From Vreelandella lutescens (GTDB lineage: Bacteria > Pseudomonadota > Gammaproteobacteria > Pseudomonadales > Halomonadaceae): a DNA stretch of 64,000 nucleotides. The translations under genes and the position numbers were made by a program. The notes under the pieces were generated by a model. It searched no databases and had not been told where the DNA came from. It worked only from the letters and a program-made list of their open reading frames with translations. Positions 42,571-50,895 of this stretch are shown piece after piece (the first letter of the stretch is position 1; each line of letters starts with the position of its first letter). Location: positions 558,001-622,000 of the forward strand of contig NZ_BMHM01000003.1 of the NCBI RefSeq assembly GCF_014640815.1. The letters run 5' to 3'.

Positions 42571-44168
42571 GGCCTGAAGTCGCACTTCCCGTTCTGTTGC
42601 CGCTGCTTTCTGGGGCTATTTCGCTGATGTTCTGGCGCTCACGGCCCATGCAGCGATTTGTTGCCGTTGCTGGCAATGTAGCGCTTTTTGTTGTCAGCCT
42701 GTGGCTGTTTATTGCCGTGTTGGCGGATGGTTACATCACCATGCAGATGGGCAGTTGGCCGGCTCCCTTCGGCATCACCTTAGTGGCCGATATGCTCAGC
42801 GCTGTGATGATTCTATTAACTGGGATTATCGGTCTTGCCATGGGGATTTACTCCCTCGCGACCACCGGTCGTGGGCACGAGAAGTTTGGTTACTATCCGC
42901 TTATGCACTTGCTGTTAGCAGGTGTCGCGGGGGCCTTTTTAACCGGTGATATTTTCAACCTCTATGTATGGTTTGAGGTGATGCTGGTGGCCTCGTTTGC
43001 GCTGCTGATTTTGGGCGGTGAACGCGCCCAGATGGAAGGGGCGATCAAGTACGTGACGCTCAATCTGCTGGCATCGGTGATTTTTTTAACCGCGATAGGG
43101 TTGTTATATGGCACGGTCGGCTCGCTCAACATGGCCGATATCGCATTGCGTATGGATGAAGCCGAGCATAGCGGCATGGTGGAAGTGCTCGCGGTGATGT
43201 TCATGGTGGCGTTTGGTATCAAGGCCGCCGCGTTTCCGCTGTTCTTCTGGCTGCCTGCTTCTTACCATACACCGCCGGTAGCGGTGTCTGCGCTGTTTGC
43301 AGGGCTATTGACCAAGGTGGGCGTGTACTCCCTGTTCCGGGTGTTTACGCTGATCTTCGATCAGACAATGGGCTATCTTCAAGACATCATGCTGTGGGGT
43401 GCTGTCTTCACGATGGTCACCGGGGTGCTGGGTGCCGCCGCTCAATATGAATTTCGCCGCATACTCTCGTTCCACATCGTTAGTCAGATTGGTTACATGA
43501 TCCTGGGGCTGGCGCTCTACACCCCGCTGGCCATTGCTGGCGGCGTGTTTGCCATCATGCACAACATCATTGTGAAGACGAATCTGTTTTTAATCAGCGG
43601 GATTACTCACCGCTTGCAAGGCACTTATCAGCTGAAAAAGATGGGTGGGCTATATCGTGAGCGCCCCTGGCTGGCGGTAGCGTTCTTTATTAGTGCCTTC
43701 TCGTTGGCGGGTATTCCGCCGCTGTCGGGGTTCTTCGCCAAGTTTGTGCTGGTGCGCGCAGGTTTAGAGGCGGAAGCGTATGTCGCCACCGGTATTGCGT
43801 TGGCGGTTGGCTTGATGACGCTCTACTCCATGGTGAAGATCTGGAATGAAGTGTTCTGGAAAGCACTGCCCGAAGAGAACCAAGTGCCACAAGCGTACAC
43901 ACCGGCAGGGGATGACGGGCGATTATTGAAACCAAGCCTGTGGATGATGTATTTGCCGGTTGTAGTGCTTGCCATGATGTCGTTGTTAATTGGCGTGTTT
44001 GCAGAGCCCATCATGCTGGTCATGAACCAAATTGGTGACCAGCTAATGACGCCATCAGGCTACATTGAGGCGGTGCTAGGTGCCTCGGCCAGTGCAGAGT
44101 CTGCTCTGCTTGATCCCATCGAGATACAAGCAGAGCGAGTTGATAATGGCCTGGAGGAAACCCCATGA
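42567..44168 (+). CDS. mrpD: Mrp Na+/H+ antiporter subunit D
   Basis: This 533-aa NuoN-like subunit has about fourteen helices. Channel motifs include [65 protein letters not shown] and [26 protein letters not shown]. It starts with GTG at 42567, overlapping the mrpC stop, and ends overlapping mrpE by 4 bp. Confidence 0.92.
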   Translation: MRPEVALPVLLPLLSGAISLMFWRSRPMQRFVAVAGNVALFVVSLWLFIAVLADGYITMQMGSWPAPFGITLVADMLSAVMILLTGIIGLAMGIYSLATTGRGHEKFGYYPLMHLLLAGVAGAFLTGDIFNLYVWFEVMLVASFALLILGGERAQMEGAIKYVTLNLLASVIFLTAIGLLYGTVGSLNMADIALRMDEAEHSGMVEVLAVMFMVAFGIKAAAFPLFFWLPASYHTPPVAVSALFAGLLTKVGVYSLFRVFTLIFDQTMGYLQDIMLWGAVFTMVTGVLGAAAQYEFRRILSFHIVSQIGYMILGLALYTPLAIAGGVFAIMHNIIVKTNLFLISGITHRLQGTYQLKKMGGLYRERPWLAVAFFISAFSLAGIPPLSGFFAKFVLVRAGLEAEAYVATGIALAVGLMTLYSMVKIWNEVFWKALPEENQVPQAYTPAGDDGRLLKPSLWMMYLPVVVLAMMSLLIGVFAEPIMLVMNQIGDQLMTPSGYIEAVLGASASAESALLDPIEIQAERVDNGLEETP

Positions 44169-44638
44169 CCGGTGCAATTTGGAACCTATTGTTAGGACTA
44201 GCATGGGTCCTTCTCAGCGGTGACTTCACAGGCTTGAACCTGCTGGTGGGGATGATTTTTGGCTATATTGCGTTGCTACTGATCGAGCCCCAGGTGGAGT
44301 CGCTAAAAGGCTACCCTGCTCGCGTGCCGCGTATTATTGGTTTTCTCGGTTTCTTTATGAAAGAGCTGGTGCAGGCCAACTTGCGCGTCGCCTTTGATAT
44401 TTTGACACCACCTTGGCATATGCAGCCTGGGGTCATTGCACTGCCGCTCTCTGCGCGCACTGAAATGGAAATCACTATGGTGGCAAATTTGATCTCATTA
44501 ACACCGGGAACGCTCAGTCTTGATGTTTCAGATGACCGTAAGGTGTTGTATATACACGCGATGTTTCTGGACGACGAAGAAGAGCTGCGCCGTAATTTAA
44601 AAGAGATGGAACACCGGGCACTGGAGCTATTTCGTTAA
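44165..44638 (+). CDS. mrpE: Mrp Na+/H+ antiporter subunit E
   Basis: This is a 157-aa MnhE protein: two N-terminal helices followed by a soluble domain (SARTEMEITMVANLISLTPGTLSLDVSDDRKVLYIHAM), the family signature. GGAGG stands before the start within the mrpD end. It overlaps mrpF by one base. Confidence 0.92.
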   Translation: MTGAIWNLLLGLAWVLLSGDFTGLNLLVGMIFGYIALLLIEPQVESLKGYPARVPRIIGFLGFFMKELVQANLRVAFDILTPPWHMQPGVIALPLSARTEMEITMVANLISLTPGTLSLDVSDDRKVLYIHAMFLDDEEELRRNLKEMEHRALELFR

Positions 44639-44907
44639 TGGATACCGTGATTTTAATCAGTCAGGTCATTATGGGGTTAGCGTTGGTGCTGACGTTTGTT
44701 CGCGTAGTGCGCGGCCCCAGCTTACCTGACCGCGTCGTCGCTCTGGAGCTGTTTTCAACGACCGTGGTGGGCTTGGTGGGCGTTTATGCCATTCAGTCAG
44801 GTGTCTCCAGCTTTTTGGATGCCGCCATCGTGATTGCGCTGATGGGCTTCTTGGCCGCCATCGGCTTTGCACGCTTTTTGGAACGTGGGGGCCCTCGGGA
44901 TGATTGA
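44638..44907 (+). CDS. mrpF: Mrp Na+/H+ antiporter subunit F
   Basis: This 89-aa MnhF protein has three helices. VRVVRGPSLPDRVVALELFSTTVVGLVGVYA is characteristic. It overlaps mrpE by one base and mrpG by eight. Confidence 0.92.
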   Translation: MDTVILISQVIMGLALVLTFVRVVRGPSLPDRVVALELFSTTVVGLVGVYAIQSGVSSFLDAAIVIALMGFLAAIGFARFLERGGPRDD

Positions 44908-45304
44908 GTTTATTAAAGGAACGCTGATCTTAACGGGAGCCAGTTTTATGCTACTGGCATCCATAGGATTATTGCGACTGCCTGACCTGCTGACGCGCAT
45001 GCATGCGACCACCAAAGCAGCGGCGCTGGGCGTCATCCTTATTATGTTGGCATCGGCGATGCACTTTGCCGAAGTGGGGGTCGTGGCACGCTCCTTTGCT
45101 ATTATTGTCTTTATCTTGATTACTGCGCCCATTGCGGCCCATGTGATAGGGAGAGCCGGATACTTTGTGGGGTCGCGGCTTTGGAGCGGCACGGTGAAGG
45201 ATGAGCTACGCCCCAACTACGATCCGCTTACCCATGAGCTTAAAAGCGGTATGGAGACTCACGAAAACGCTAAGCGTCAGCCTCGCAATACCGATCCCGA
45301 CTAA
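44900..45304 (+). CDS. mrpG: Mrp Na+/H+ antiporter subunit G
   Basis: This is a 134-aa MnhG protein: IKGTLILTGASFMLLASIGLLRLPDLLTRMHATTKAAALGV, three helices and a polar tail. I start at ATG 44900, which overlaps the mrpF stop by eight bases; an upstream in-frame codon at 44867 would overlap more. It is the last gene, closed by a terminator. Confidence 0.91.
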   Translation: MIEFIKGTLILTGASFMLLASIGLLRLPDLLTRMHATTKAAALGVILIMLASAMHFAEVGVVARSFAIIVFILITAPIAAHVIGRAGYFVGSRLWSGTVKDELRPNYDPLTHELKSGMETHENAKRQPRNTDPD

Positions 45305-45330
45305 CATTAGTAAGACACGTTTTGTGCTTA

Positions 45331-45356
45331 AGCCACCCTGATCGGTGGCTTTTTTT
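45331..45356 (+). terminator. Rho-independent terminator of the mrp operon
   Basis: AGCCACC and GGTGGCT with a 6-base loop and a TTTTTT tail, 27 bp beyond mrpG. Confidence 0.88.
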
Positions 45357-45414
45357 ATATCTAAAAGCAGCGCATGGCAAATGCGCGCTACTGCAAAATA
45401 GCGGTGTCAATTTA

Positions 45415-45436
45415 TATACAATAATTGTACTGTATA
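45415..45436 (+). promoter_or_regulatory. AT-rich dyad upstream of the DUF2256-cryptochrome unit
   Basis: TATACA-N10-TGTATA lies 62 bp before the DUF2256 start. TTTATA and TATAAG, 16 bp apart, overlap it as possible -35/-10 boxes. It shares the TATACAA...TAAT core and the flanking TATAA with the dyad at 38037-38064. Confidence 0.5.
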
Positions 45437-45498
45437 AGATATTATGTCCATGTATTACGGCGTGACGTGGCGTGATTAGCCCGTAGCGAGATGGATAG

Positions 45499-45675
45499 AT
45501 GAGACGTAAACAAGATTTACCGCAAAAAGACTGCGTTCAATGCCAGCGCCCATTTACTTGGCGGAAAAAATGGGCGCGCTGCTGGGACGAGGTGCGCTTC
45601 TGCAGCGAACGTTGCCGTCGCGAGGCCAGGCAGCACAGCACGCCGAGGAGGCAAGAGCATGAACAGCACGACTAA
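45499..45675 (+). CDS. DUF2256 zinc-ribbon-like mini-protein
   Basis: This 58-aa protein reads MRRKQDLPQKDCVQCQRPFTW, then RKKWARCWDEVRFCSERCRR. Two Cys pairs (C12/C15 and C35/C39) plus C28 suggest a zinc-binding knuckle. DUF2256 genes are regularly found beside or fused to cryptochrome/photolyase genes. The TAA lies inside the next gene: the cryptochrome ATG at 45659 overlaps by 17 bp in another frame, indicating coupling. GAGATGG precedes the start. Confidence 0.8.
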   Translation: MRRKQDLPQKDCVQCQRPFTWRKKWARCWDEVRFCSERCRREARQHSTPRRQEHEQHD

Positions 45676-47080
45676 TATTGTCTGGCTGCAGGACAATCTT
45701 CGGGTAGCCGACAACCCCTTATTGCATTTCGATCAATCCCCCGACCAGTTGCTTTGCCTCTATGTACTAGACCAGCGTTGGTTGAAGGCAACCGTTCCCG
45801 GTGACAGCACGCCCAGATTAGGGCCAGCTCGGCTGCGCTTTTTATGGCAAAGCCTCATGGAGCTTCGTGGCGAGCTATTACAGCGCGGAAGTGATCTATT
45901 GGTGCGTATTGGCGACCCCGCTGAGGTGGTCGTCGAGATAGCGACGAAGCTTCGCGCCCAAGAAGTGCGCGTATCGGAGCATTCAGGATGCGAAGAGGCC
46001 AATAATATTGCTCGCGTAGCCGCAAACCTGCCCGATAGCTGCCAGCTATACCGTGCTGATAGCGGCTATTTGCTGGATGCTGCGACACTACCTTTTGATA
46101 GAGAAGAGCTGCCTGCAAGTTTTTCGGCGTTTCGTCGAAGCGTTGAAAAGCAGTGTGACATACCAAAGCCTCAACCCGCGCCAGTGACTCTGCCGGGTTG
46201 GCCAGAAGGGGCTCCGCGTGGGTTTCCACCGCTGAAAGCGGTGTGTGAGACGAGCGCCGCCTGGCAGCCAGATAAGCGCCAAGGATTTGTCTTTGTAGGT
46301 GGAGAGTCTGCCGCTAACGACCGGTTGCAACACTATTTATGGCGGCAAAACGGTGCGGAGTCTTACAAGAAAACTCGCAACGGCTTGTTAGGCGCTAACT
46401 TCTCAACCCGTTTTTCCCCTTGGTTAGCACGGGGGTGCTTATCGGCGCGCCAAGTGCATAAAGAGGTAAAAGCGTGGGAAGCCGTTAATGGAAGCTGTGA
46501 ATCTAGCTACTGGATTATTTTCGAGTTGCTGTGGCGCGACTACTTCCATCGGGCAGCTCAGTTGGAAGGCGCGGCGCTGTTTGGCCGTGAACAGCTTCCA
46601 CCTGTGAATGACGCATTTAACACTTGGCGCAACGCCGAAACGGGCGTGCCGTTTATTGATGCTGCCATGCTGGAGCTTAAACGGACCGGCTGGATATCAA
46701 ATCGTGCGCGTCAGAACGTAGCCAGTTTTTTGGTAAAAGACTTGCAGGTGGATTGGCGCTTGGGCGCTTGGTGGTTTGAACACTGCTTGATTGATTATGA
46801 TGTGGCTAGCAACTGGGGTAACTGGCGCTATATTGCGGGGGTCGGTCGTGATCCTAGGCAAGATCGGTATTTTAACGTGCTTAAGCAAGCCGGTCATTAT
46901 GACCCAAAAGGGCTTTACGTCGCCTATTGGCTGCCTGCTCTGGAGTCTTTGCCCTTTGGTTTGGAGCGTCATCAGCCTTGGCGTGTTGCCCCCTCCCAAT
47001 TTGAGCCGCCCTGCGTGCTGCCTAACGAATGGCAGCGTTGGTTGATTGCCGCAACAGAGTTTGAAGAAACGGATGAGTAG
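45659..47080 (+). CDS. DASH-family cryptochrome/photolyase
   Basis: This 473-aa protein has an N-terminal photolyase Rossmann domain (NIVWLQDNLRVADNPLL) and a C-terminal FAD domain. Diagnostic for the DASH group are NGLLGANFSTRFSPWLARGCLSARQV, YWIIFELLWRDYFH, TGVPFIDAAMLELKRTGWISNRARQNVASFLVKDLQVDWR and YDVASNWGNWRYIAGVGRDPR. DASH proteins repair single-stranded CPD lesions and may signal. RBS GAGGAGGC. Coupled with the DUF2256 gene upstream; a DUF3429 gene follows after 2 bp. Confidence 0.9.
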   Translation: MNSTTNIVWLQDNLRVADNPLLHFDQSPDQLLCLYVLDQRWLKATVPGDSTPRLGPARLRFLWQSLMELRGELLQRGSDLLVRIGDPAEVVVEIATKLRAQEVRVSEHSGCEEANNIARVAANLPDSCQLYRADSGYLLDAATLPFDREELPASFSAFRRSVEKQCDIPKPQPAPVTLPGWPEGAPRGFPPLKAVCETSAAWQPDKRQGFVFVGGESAANDRLQHYLWRQNGAESYKKTRNGLLGANFSTRFSPWLARGCLSARQVHKEVKAWEAVNGSCESSYWIIFELLWRDYFHRAAQLEGAALFGREQLPPVNDAFNTWRNAETGVPFIDAAMLELKRTGWISNRARQNVASFLVKDLQVDWRLGAWWFEHCLIDYDVASNWGNWRYIAGVGRDPRQDRYFNVLKQAGHYDPKGLYVAYWLPALESLPFGLERHQPWRVAPSQFEPPCVLPNEWQRWLIAATEFEETDE

Positions 47081-47082
47081 GA

Positions 47083-47529
47083 ATGATCTCAACTGTCAGT
47101 GACCGCCGTTTAGCATGGGGCTTAGGCCTTGCGGGGTTGCTGCCCTTTTTGGGGGGCAGCATTGCCGTGTGGCTGGCGCCTACCGTTTGGCAGGTCAGCG
47201 CGATTTACGGTTTCACTTACTACAGCGCTGTCATATTGTCTTTTTTAGGGGGCGTCCATTGGGGGAGTGCGCTTCAAGTGCCTCGTGCGAATAACGCCCG
47301 GCGGCTGATCCTAGCGATGGTGCCTAGTCTGATTGCATGGCCTGCATTACTGTTCAGCCCAATAACGGGGTTATGGGTGCTACTAGCAGGCTTCTTACTC
47401 ATGGGTGGGTACGATGTCAGCCGTGAGGGGCGCGAAGGCTTTCCCTCTTGGTATTTATGGTTGCGTTGTACGCTTACCGTCATGGTCGTTATCTTCCATC
47501 TGGCCGTTTTGTGGCGCTTGGCTGCCTAG
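47083..47529 (+). CDS. DUF3429 membrane protein
   Basis: This is a 148-aa protein with four or five helices and the DUF3429 signature IYGFTYYSAVILSFLGGVHWG. Function unknown. It begins two bases after the cryptochrome stop, so it is the third gene of a DUF2256-cryptochrome-DUF3429 unit, a grouping consistent with a light-linked role. Confidence 0.82.
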   Translation: MISTVSDRRLAWGLGLAGLLPFLGGSIAVWLAPTVWQVSAIYGFTYYSAVILSFLGGVHWGSALQVPRANNARRLILAMVPSLIAWPALLFSPITGLWVLLAGFLLMGGYDVSREGREGFPSWYLWLRCTLTVMVVIFHLAVLWRLAA

Positions 47530-47597
47530 GGCTGGTATCTCCCTCTTTTCTGAGCCATCATCAGGGTCACGCCAAGGATTGCCGAGAGAAGATTACT

Positions 47598-48872
47598 ATG
47601 CCGTTGAACTCCATGTTATTGAAATGTAAAGGTTCATTGAGTACCCGCCGTAGTGCCTTAGTACCGCTTTATATTGTTGCTACTCTAGCTTCCCTTCATG
47701 GCACTGTGGCGCATGCTAGCCCACAACTAATGACTGAGGTGGATGCTCGAGCGGCTGAGGAGGTGCGCTATGCTAGTTTCAACCAGTGGGTTAGCGAGTT
47801 TCGTCGCTATGCAGCTAACCAGGGAATTAGTGAAGCGACGCTAGCGACCGCTTTTGATGGCCTACGTTATCGTGACCGGGTCATTGAGTTGGATCGTTAT
47901 CAGCCTGAGTTCGTGCGTGCTATTTGGCAGTACTTGGACAGTGCTGTGTCGAGCACGCGCATCGCTAATGGTCAGGAGAAGTATGCTCAGCACCGTGAGA
48001 CGGCCCAGCAAATGCAGCAGCGCTACGGCGTGCCAGCAGAAATTATCGTTGCCATCTGGGGTGTTGAAAGTAATTACGGCAGTAACTTTGGTGACTTCTC
48101 GACGTTAGAGTCTCTCGCCACGCTTGCTTACGATGGTCGTCGGCGGGATTTCGCTCGTGGCGAGCTGTTGGCTGCGTTACGTATTATCGACCAAGGCGAT
48201 ATTGCCGCCGAACAGATGAAGGGTTCCTGGGCAGGAGCCATGGGGCATACTCAGTTCATTCCCAGCAGCTTTGAAGCCTATGCGGTAGATGGCGATGGCG
48301 ATGGGCGTCGCGATATTTGGGGTAGTATCCCGGATGTGATGGCCTCTACTGCTAACTATTTGGCACGCGCCGGTTGGCAGGCTGGCCAGCCATGGGGAGC
48401 GGAAGTGGTCTTACCGGCTGCTTTTGATTATTCCCAAACCGATCGTAAGAGCAGTGCTGAGTGGGCCGCTCAAGGTGTGCGAGCCGTGCGAGGCGAGCTA
48501 CCCTCTTTTGATAGCGCTGCGGTGATTGTGCCCGCAGGTGCCAACGGCCCCGCGTTTATTGTTGGCCCCAACTTCCGCGCTATCTTGCGTTACAACAATG
48601 CCACCAGCTATGCGTTAGCCGTGGCCACCCTAGCGGATGCCATCGCCGGACGTGAGGGCATTTCGCAATCATGGCCCAGAGATGAGGCACCTTTGACCCG
48701 TGATGATGTCAGAACGCTTCAGCAGCGTTTGAATGATGCCGGTTATTCAGTAGGTACCGCTGACGGCATTATGGGGCCTAACACGCAAACAGGCCTGCGT
48801 GCTTTCCAGCGCGATCAAGGGCTAGTGCCGGATGGTTTCGCTACCCAGTCGCTGTTAGAGCGGCTTCGCTAG
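47598..48872 (+). CDS. Lytic murein transglycosylase, MltB-like with peptidoglycan-binding domain
   Basis: This 424-aa periplasmic enzyme cuts peptidoglycan glycan strands with 1,6-anhydro ring formation. A signal peptide occupies about residues 1-38 (ending AHA-SPQ). The SLT_2 domain carries the catalytic Glu E157 in IWGVESNYGSNFG and GAMGHTQFIPSSFEAYAVDGDGDGRRDIW. The C-terminal PG_binding_1 domain is LQQRLNDAGYSVGTADGIMGPNTQTGLRAFQRDQGL. I use ATG 47598, preceded by GAGAGAAG; the frame is open to 47448 over the preceding gene. Confidence 0.9.
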   Translation: MPLNSMLLKCKGSLSTRRSALVPLYIVATLASLHGTVAHASPQLMTEVDARAAEEVRYASFNQWVSEFRRYAANQGISEATLATAFDGLRYRDRVIELDRYQPEFVRAIWQYLDSAVSSTRIANGQEKYAQHRETAQQMQQRYGVPAEIIVAIWGVESNYGSNFGDFSTLESLATLAYDGRRRDFARGELLAALRIIDQGDIAAEQMKGSWAGAMGHTQFIPSSFEAYAVDGDGDGRRDIWGSIPDVMASTANYLARAGWQAGQPWGAEVVLPAAFDYSQTDRKSSAEWAAQGVRAVRGELPSFDSAAVIVPAGANGPAFIVGPNFRAILRYNNATSYALAVATLADAIAGREGISQSWPRDEAPLTRDDVRTLQQRLNDAGYSVGTADGIMGPNTQTGLRAFQRDQGLVPDGFATQSLLERLR

Positions 48873-48940
48873 CGCACGCTTTCATCGCTGCGCCAACCTC
48901 TCCAATCATGTCGTCAATTCCTCACCAAGGATGAGTTGCA

Positions 48941-49495
48941 ATGGGAAAAACGTTTCTAGGGGTATTAGGGGCCAGTGTACTGGCCGGTTCCTTGCTGGTC
49001 AGTGCGACCGCTCAGGCTGAAGATAACGTCTTTGGCTGGGTCGAAAATGCTTACATAGAGCCGTGGGGCATTGCAGTCAAAGCTAAATTGGATAGTGGTG
49101 CGCTGACGTCATCACTAGACGCTCGCGATATTGAGATGTTTGAAAAGGACGGTGAAGAGTGGGTGCGCTTTCGTCTGAAGCTAGAAGACCAAGAAAGTGG
49201 TGAGACGTTTAGCGACCAAATTGAGCGTCCTCTCTATCGCGAACAAACCGTGCGTGGTGCAGGTGGGCGTGACGAGCGCCCTGTGGTGCTGATGGATGTG
49301 TGCATGGGGGACACCGTTTACGAAGAGCAGTTTAGCCTTCGTGATCGAGAAGAGATGATTTACCCGCTGCTGTTAGGGCGGCGTACCATCAGCCACCTGG
49401 GCCTGTTAGATGTGCGCAATACCTTCTTGCAGGAACCTGGGTGTGGGGAAAATGCTGCTTATGTGCCCCACGACCCAGAAGACGACCAGTCATAA
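48941..49495 (+). CDS. Periplasmic retropepsin-like protease (DUF785, ATP-dependent zinc protease family)
   Basis: This 184-aa protein has a signal peptide (cleavage near AQA-EDN) and a Zn_protease/DUF785 domain. KAKLDSGALTSSLDARDIEMF is the retropepsin-like D-S-G site, followed by YPLLLGRRTISHLGLLDV. Relatives of RimB share this fold, but the family annotation 'ATP-dependent' is historic and not supported by any ATP motif here. RBS AAGGA stands upstream. A hairpin used for termination may lie inside the convergent rsmE. Confidence 0.83.
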   Translation: MGKTFLGVLGASVLAGSLLVSATAQAEDNVFGWVENAYIEPWGIAVKAKLDSGALTSSLDARDIEMFEKDGEEWVRFRLKLEDQESGETFSDQIERPLYREQTVRGAGGRDERPVVLMDVCMGDTVYEEQFSLRDREEMIYPLLLGRRTISHLGLLDVRNTFLQEPGCGENAAYVPHDPEDDQS

Positions 49496-49515
49496 ACGTT
49501 TGAGATAGACGTGCC

Positions 49516-50226
49516 TTAGAACAGCCGTGATAGCAGCGCTGTCACGGCTGTTTCTACGCGTAGGATGCGAGGACCTAGGTGCATGCCTTCGCAGCCTGCG
49601 GTGATTAATTGTTCCACTTCCCACGGTATAAACCCGCCCTCAGGGCCAACGAGTAGTAGCGTTGGCTGATCAATGCCGCGTGGGCAGGCATTTTCCATAC
49701 CGGGGTGTGCTACTAAACCTCGCCGCTCGGCCAGTAATGCGGGTAGCTGTTCCTCCATAAACGGCCTAAATCCTTTACACAGTGCGACGTAAGGTAGCTG
49801 TGTATCACGCGCTTGTTCTAACCCCAGCACCAGGTGCTGGTGGATCTTTTCAGGCCGCAGTTCTGGCGACTGCCAGTAGCTTTTTTCTACCCGTTTGGTA
49901 TGCAGTAGGGTGATCTCTTTCACGCCTAGCGCTGCCACGTGTTCCAGCGTTCGTGCCAGCATGCGTGGACGGGGTAGGGCCAGCACAAGGTGAACGGGAA
50001 GGGCGGGCGGCGGAGGCTCATTAAGATCTTCCAAGGCAAAGAGCGCTTGGGTATGGCTGAGTTCTACCAGCGTGGCTTTCCCCATGGCACCGCCCTGAAT
50101 GCCCACTGTTAGGCGGTCGCCCTCATTGGCGCGGTGCACTTCATGCAGATGGGTCAGGCGTCGCGCATCGGTAATACGAGCGTGGTGACCGTCGACCTCG
50201 CTCTGATCTAGCAATATCAAATTCAT
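49516..50226 (-). CDS. rsmE: 16S rRNA (uracil-1498-N3)-methyltransferase
   Basis: This 236-aa SPOUT methyltransferase modifies U1498 of 16S rRNA. The PUA-like N-terminus ends near residue 75; the SAM knot shows LPRPRMLARTLEHVAALGVKEI, LLVGPEGGFIPWEVEQL and LGPRILRVETAVTALLSRL. Length and motifs match RsmE. It is convergent with the DUF785 gene, with a 20-bp gap, and divergent from phaR. Confidence 0.93.
   Translation of the reverse strand: MNLILLDQSEVDGHHARITDARRLTHLHEVHRANEGDRLTVGIQGGAMGKATLVELSHTQALFALEDLNEPPPPALPVHLVLALPRPRMLARTLEHVAALGVKEITLLHTKRVEKSYWQSPELRPEKIHQHLVLGLEQARDTQLPYVALCKGFRPFMEEQLPALLAERRGLVAHPGMENACPRGIDQPTLLLVGPEGGFIPWEVEQLITAGCEGMHLGPRILRVETAVTALLSRLF
49521..49551 (+). 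terminator. Dyad inside the 3' end of rsmE
   Basis: ACAGCCGTGA and TCACGGCTGT form a perfect 10-bp stem with an 11-base loop, wholly inside rsmE codons and 26 bp beyond the convergent DUF785 stop. The plus strand continues TTC, so it may terminate the DUF785 transcript while remaining coding on the other strand. Confidence 0.45.
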
Positions 50227-50361
50227 AATCGTCGTCTATTGGTCATAGGAAAGGCGTGCTTAACGTCACTAATCCGCTAAGCTGGCTTGCATGGGCGCGT
50301 GTTGCAGGCACAATAGCAGCAACGGCGACAAAAGCCTCTATCGCGTTTAAGGAGATGCGCT

Positions 50362-50826
50362 GTGCGCGTAATTCGTAAGTATGCCAACCGCAGGTTGTAC
50401 GACACTCAACAGAGTCGCTATGTCACTCTTGAGGATTTGCGGTGTTTGATTATTGAAGAAGAGCCCTTTCGCGTTGAAGATGCCAAAAGTGGCGAAGATC
50501 TGACGCGTACCATTTTGCTGTCGATTATTATCGAACAGGAGCAGGCGGATAGTGAAGCTGAAGTGTTCTCTAACGACCTGTTGGCGCAGTTGATCCGCGT
50601 ATATGATATGTCTTCGCCACTACCGCTGGCGCGCTACTTAGAGCAAGGAACGCAGCTTATGTTAGAGCAGCAAAAGCGGATGCAGTCTCAGTGGCAGCAG
50701 GCGATGCGCCACTCGCCCATGGAGTTTATGCGTGAGCTGGCTGAGGAGAATATGCGCTTTTGGCAAAATGCGCTCAACCAGCCCACCCAAACAGATGATG
50801 ATGACAAAACGGATAAAGGTTCCTAA
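50362..50826 (+). CDS. phaR: Polyhydroxyalkanoate synthesis repressor PhaR
   Basis: This 154-aa DNA-binding protein senses polyhydroxyalkanoate granules and represses phasin and other PHA genes. The N-terminal domain is VIRKYANRRLYDTQQSRYVTLEDLRCLI (residues 3-30), followed by the PHB accumulation regulatory region and a Gln/Met-rich helical C-terminus. It starts with GTG 50362 behind AAGGAG. PHA synthase and phasin genes are not in this window. Confidence 0.9.
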   Translation: MRVIRKYANRRLYDTQQSRYVTLEDLRCLIIEEEPFRVEDAKSGEDLTRTILLSIIIEQEQADSEAEVFSNDLLAQLIRVYDMSSPLPLARYLEQGTQLMLEQQKRMQSQWQQAMRHSPMEFMRELAEENMRFWQNALNQPTQTDDDDKTDKGS

Positions 50827-50895
50827 CGCCACCTTGTGAAGTGTGTTGTGGCATAATGCCGCCCATCGACGCTCTCCCGTTTAAGAAGGATACCC

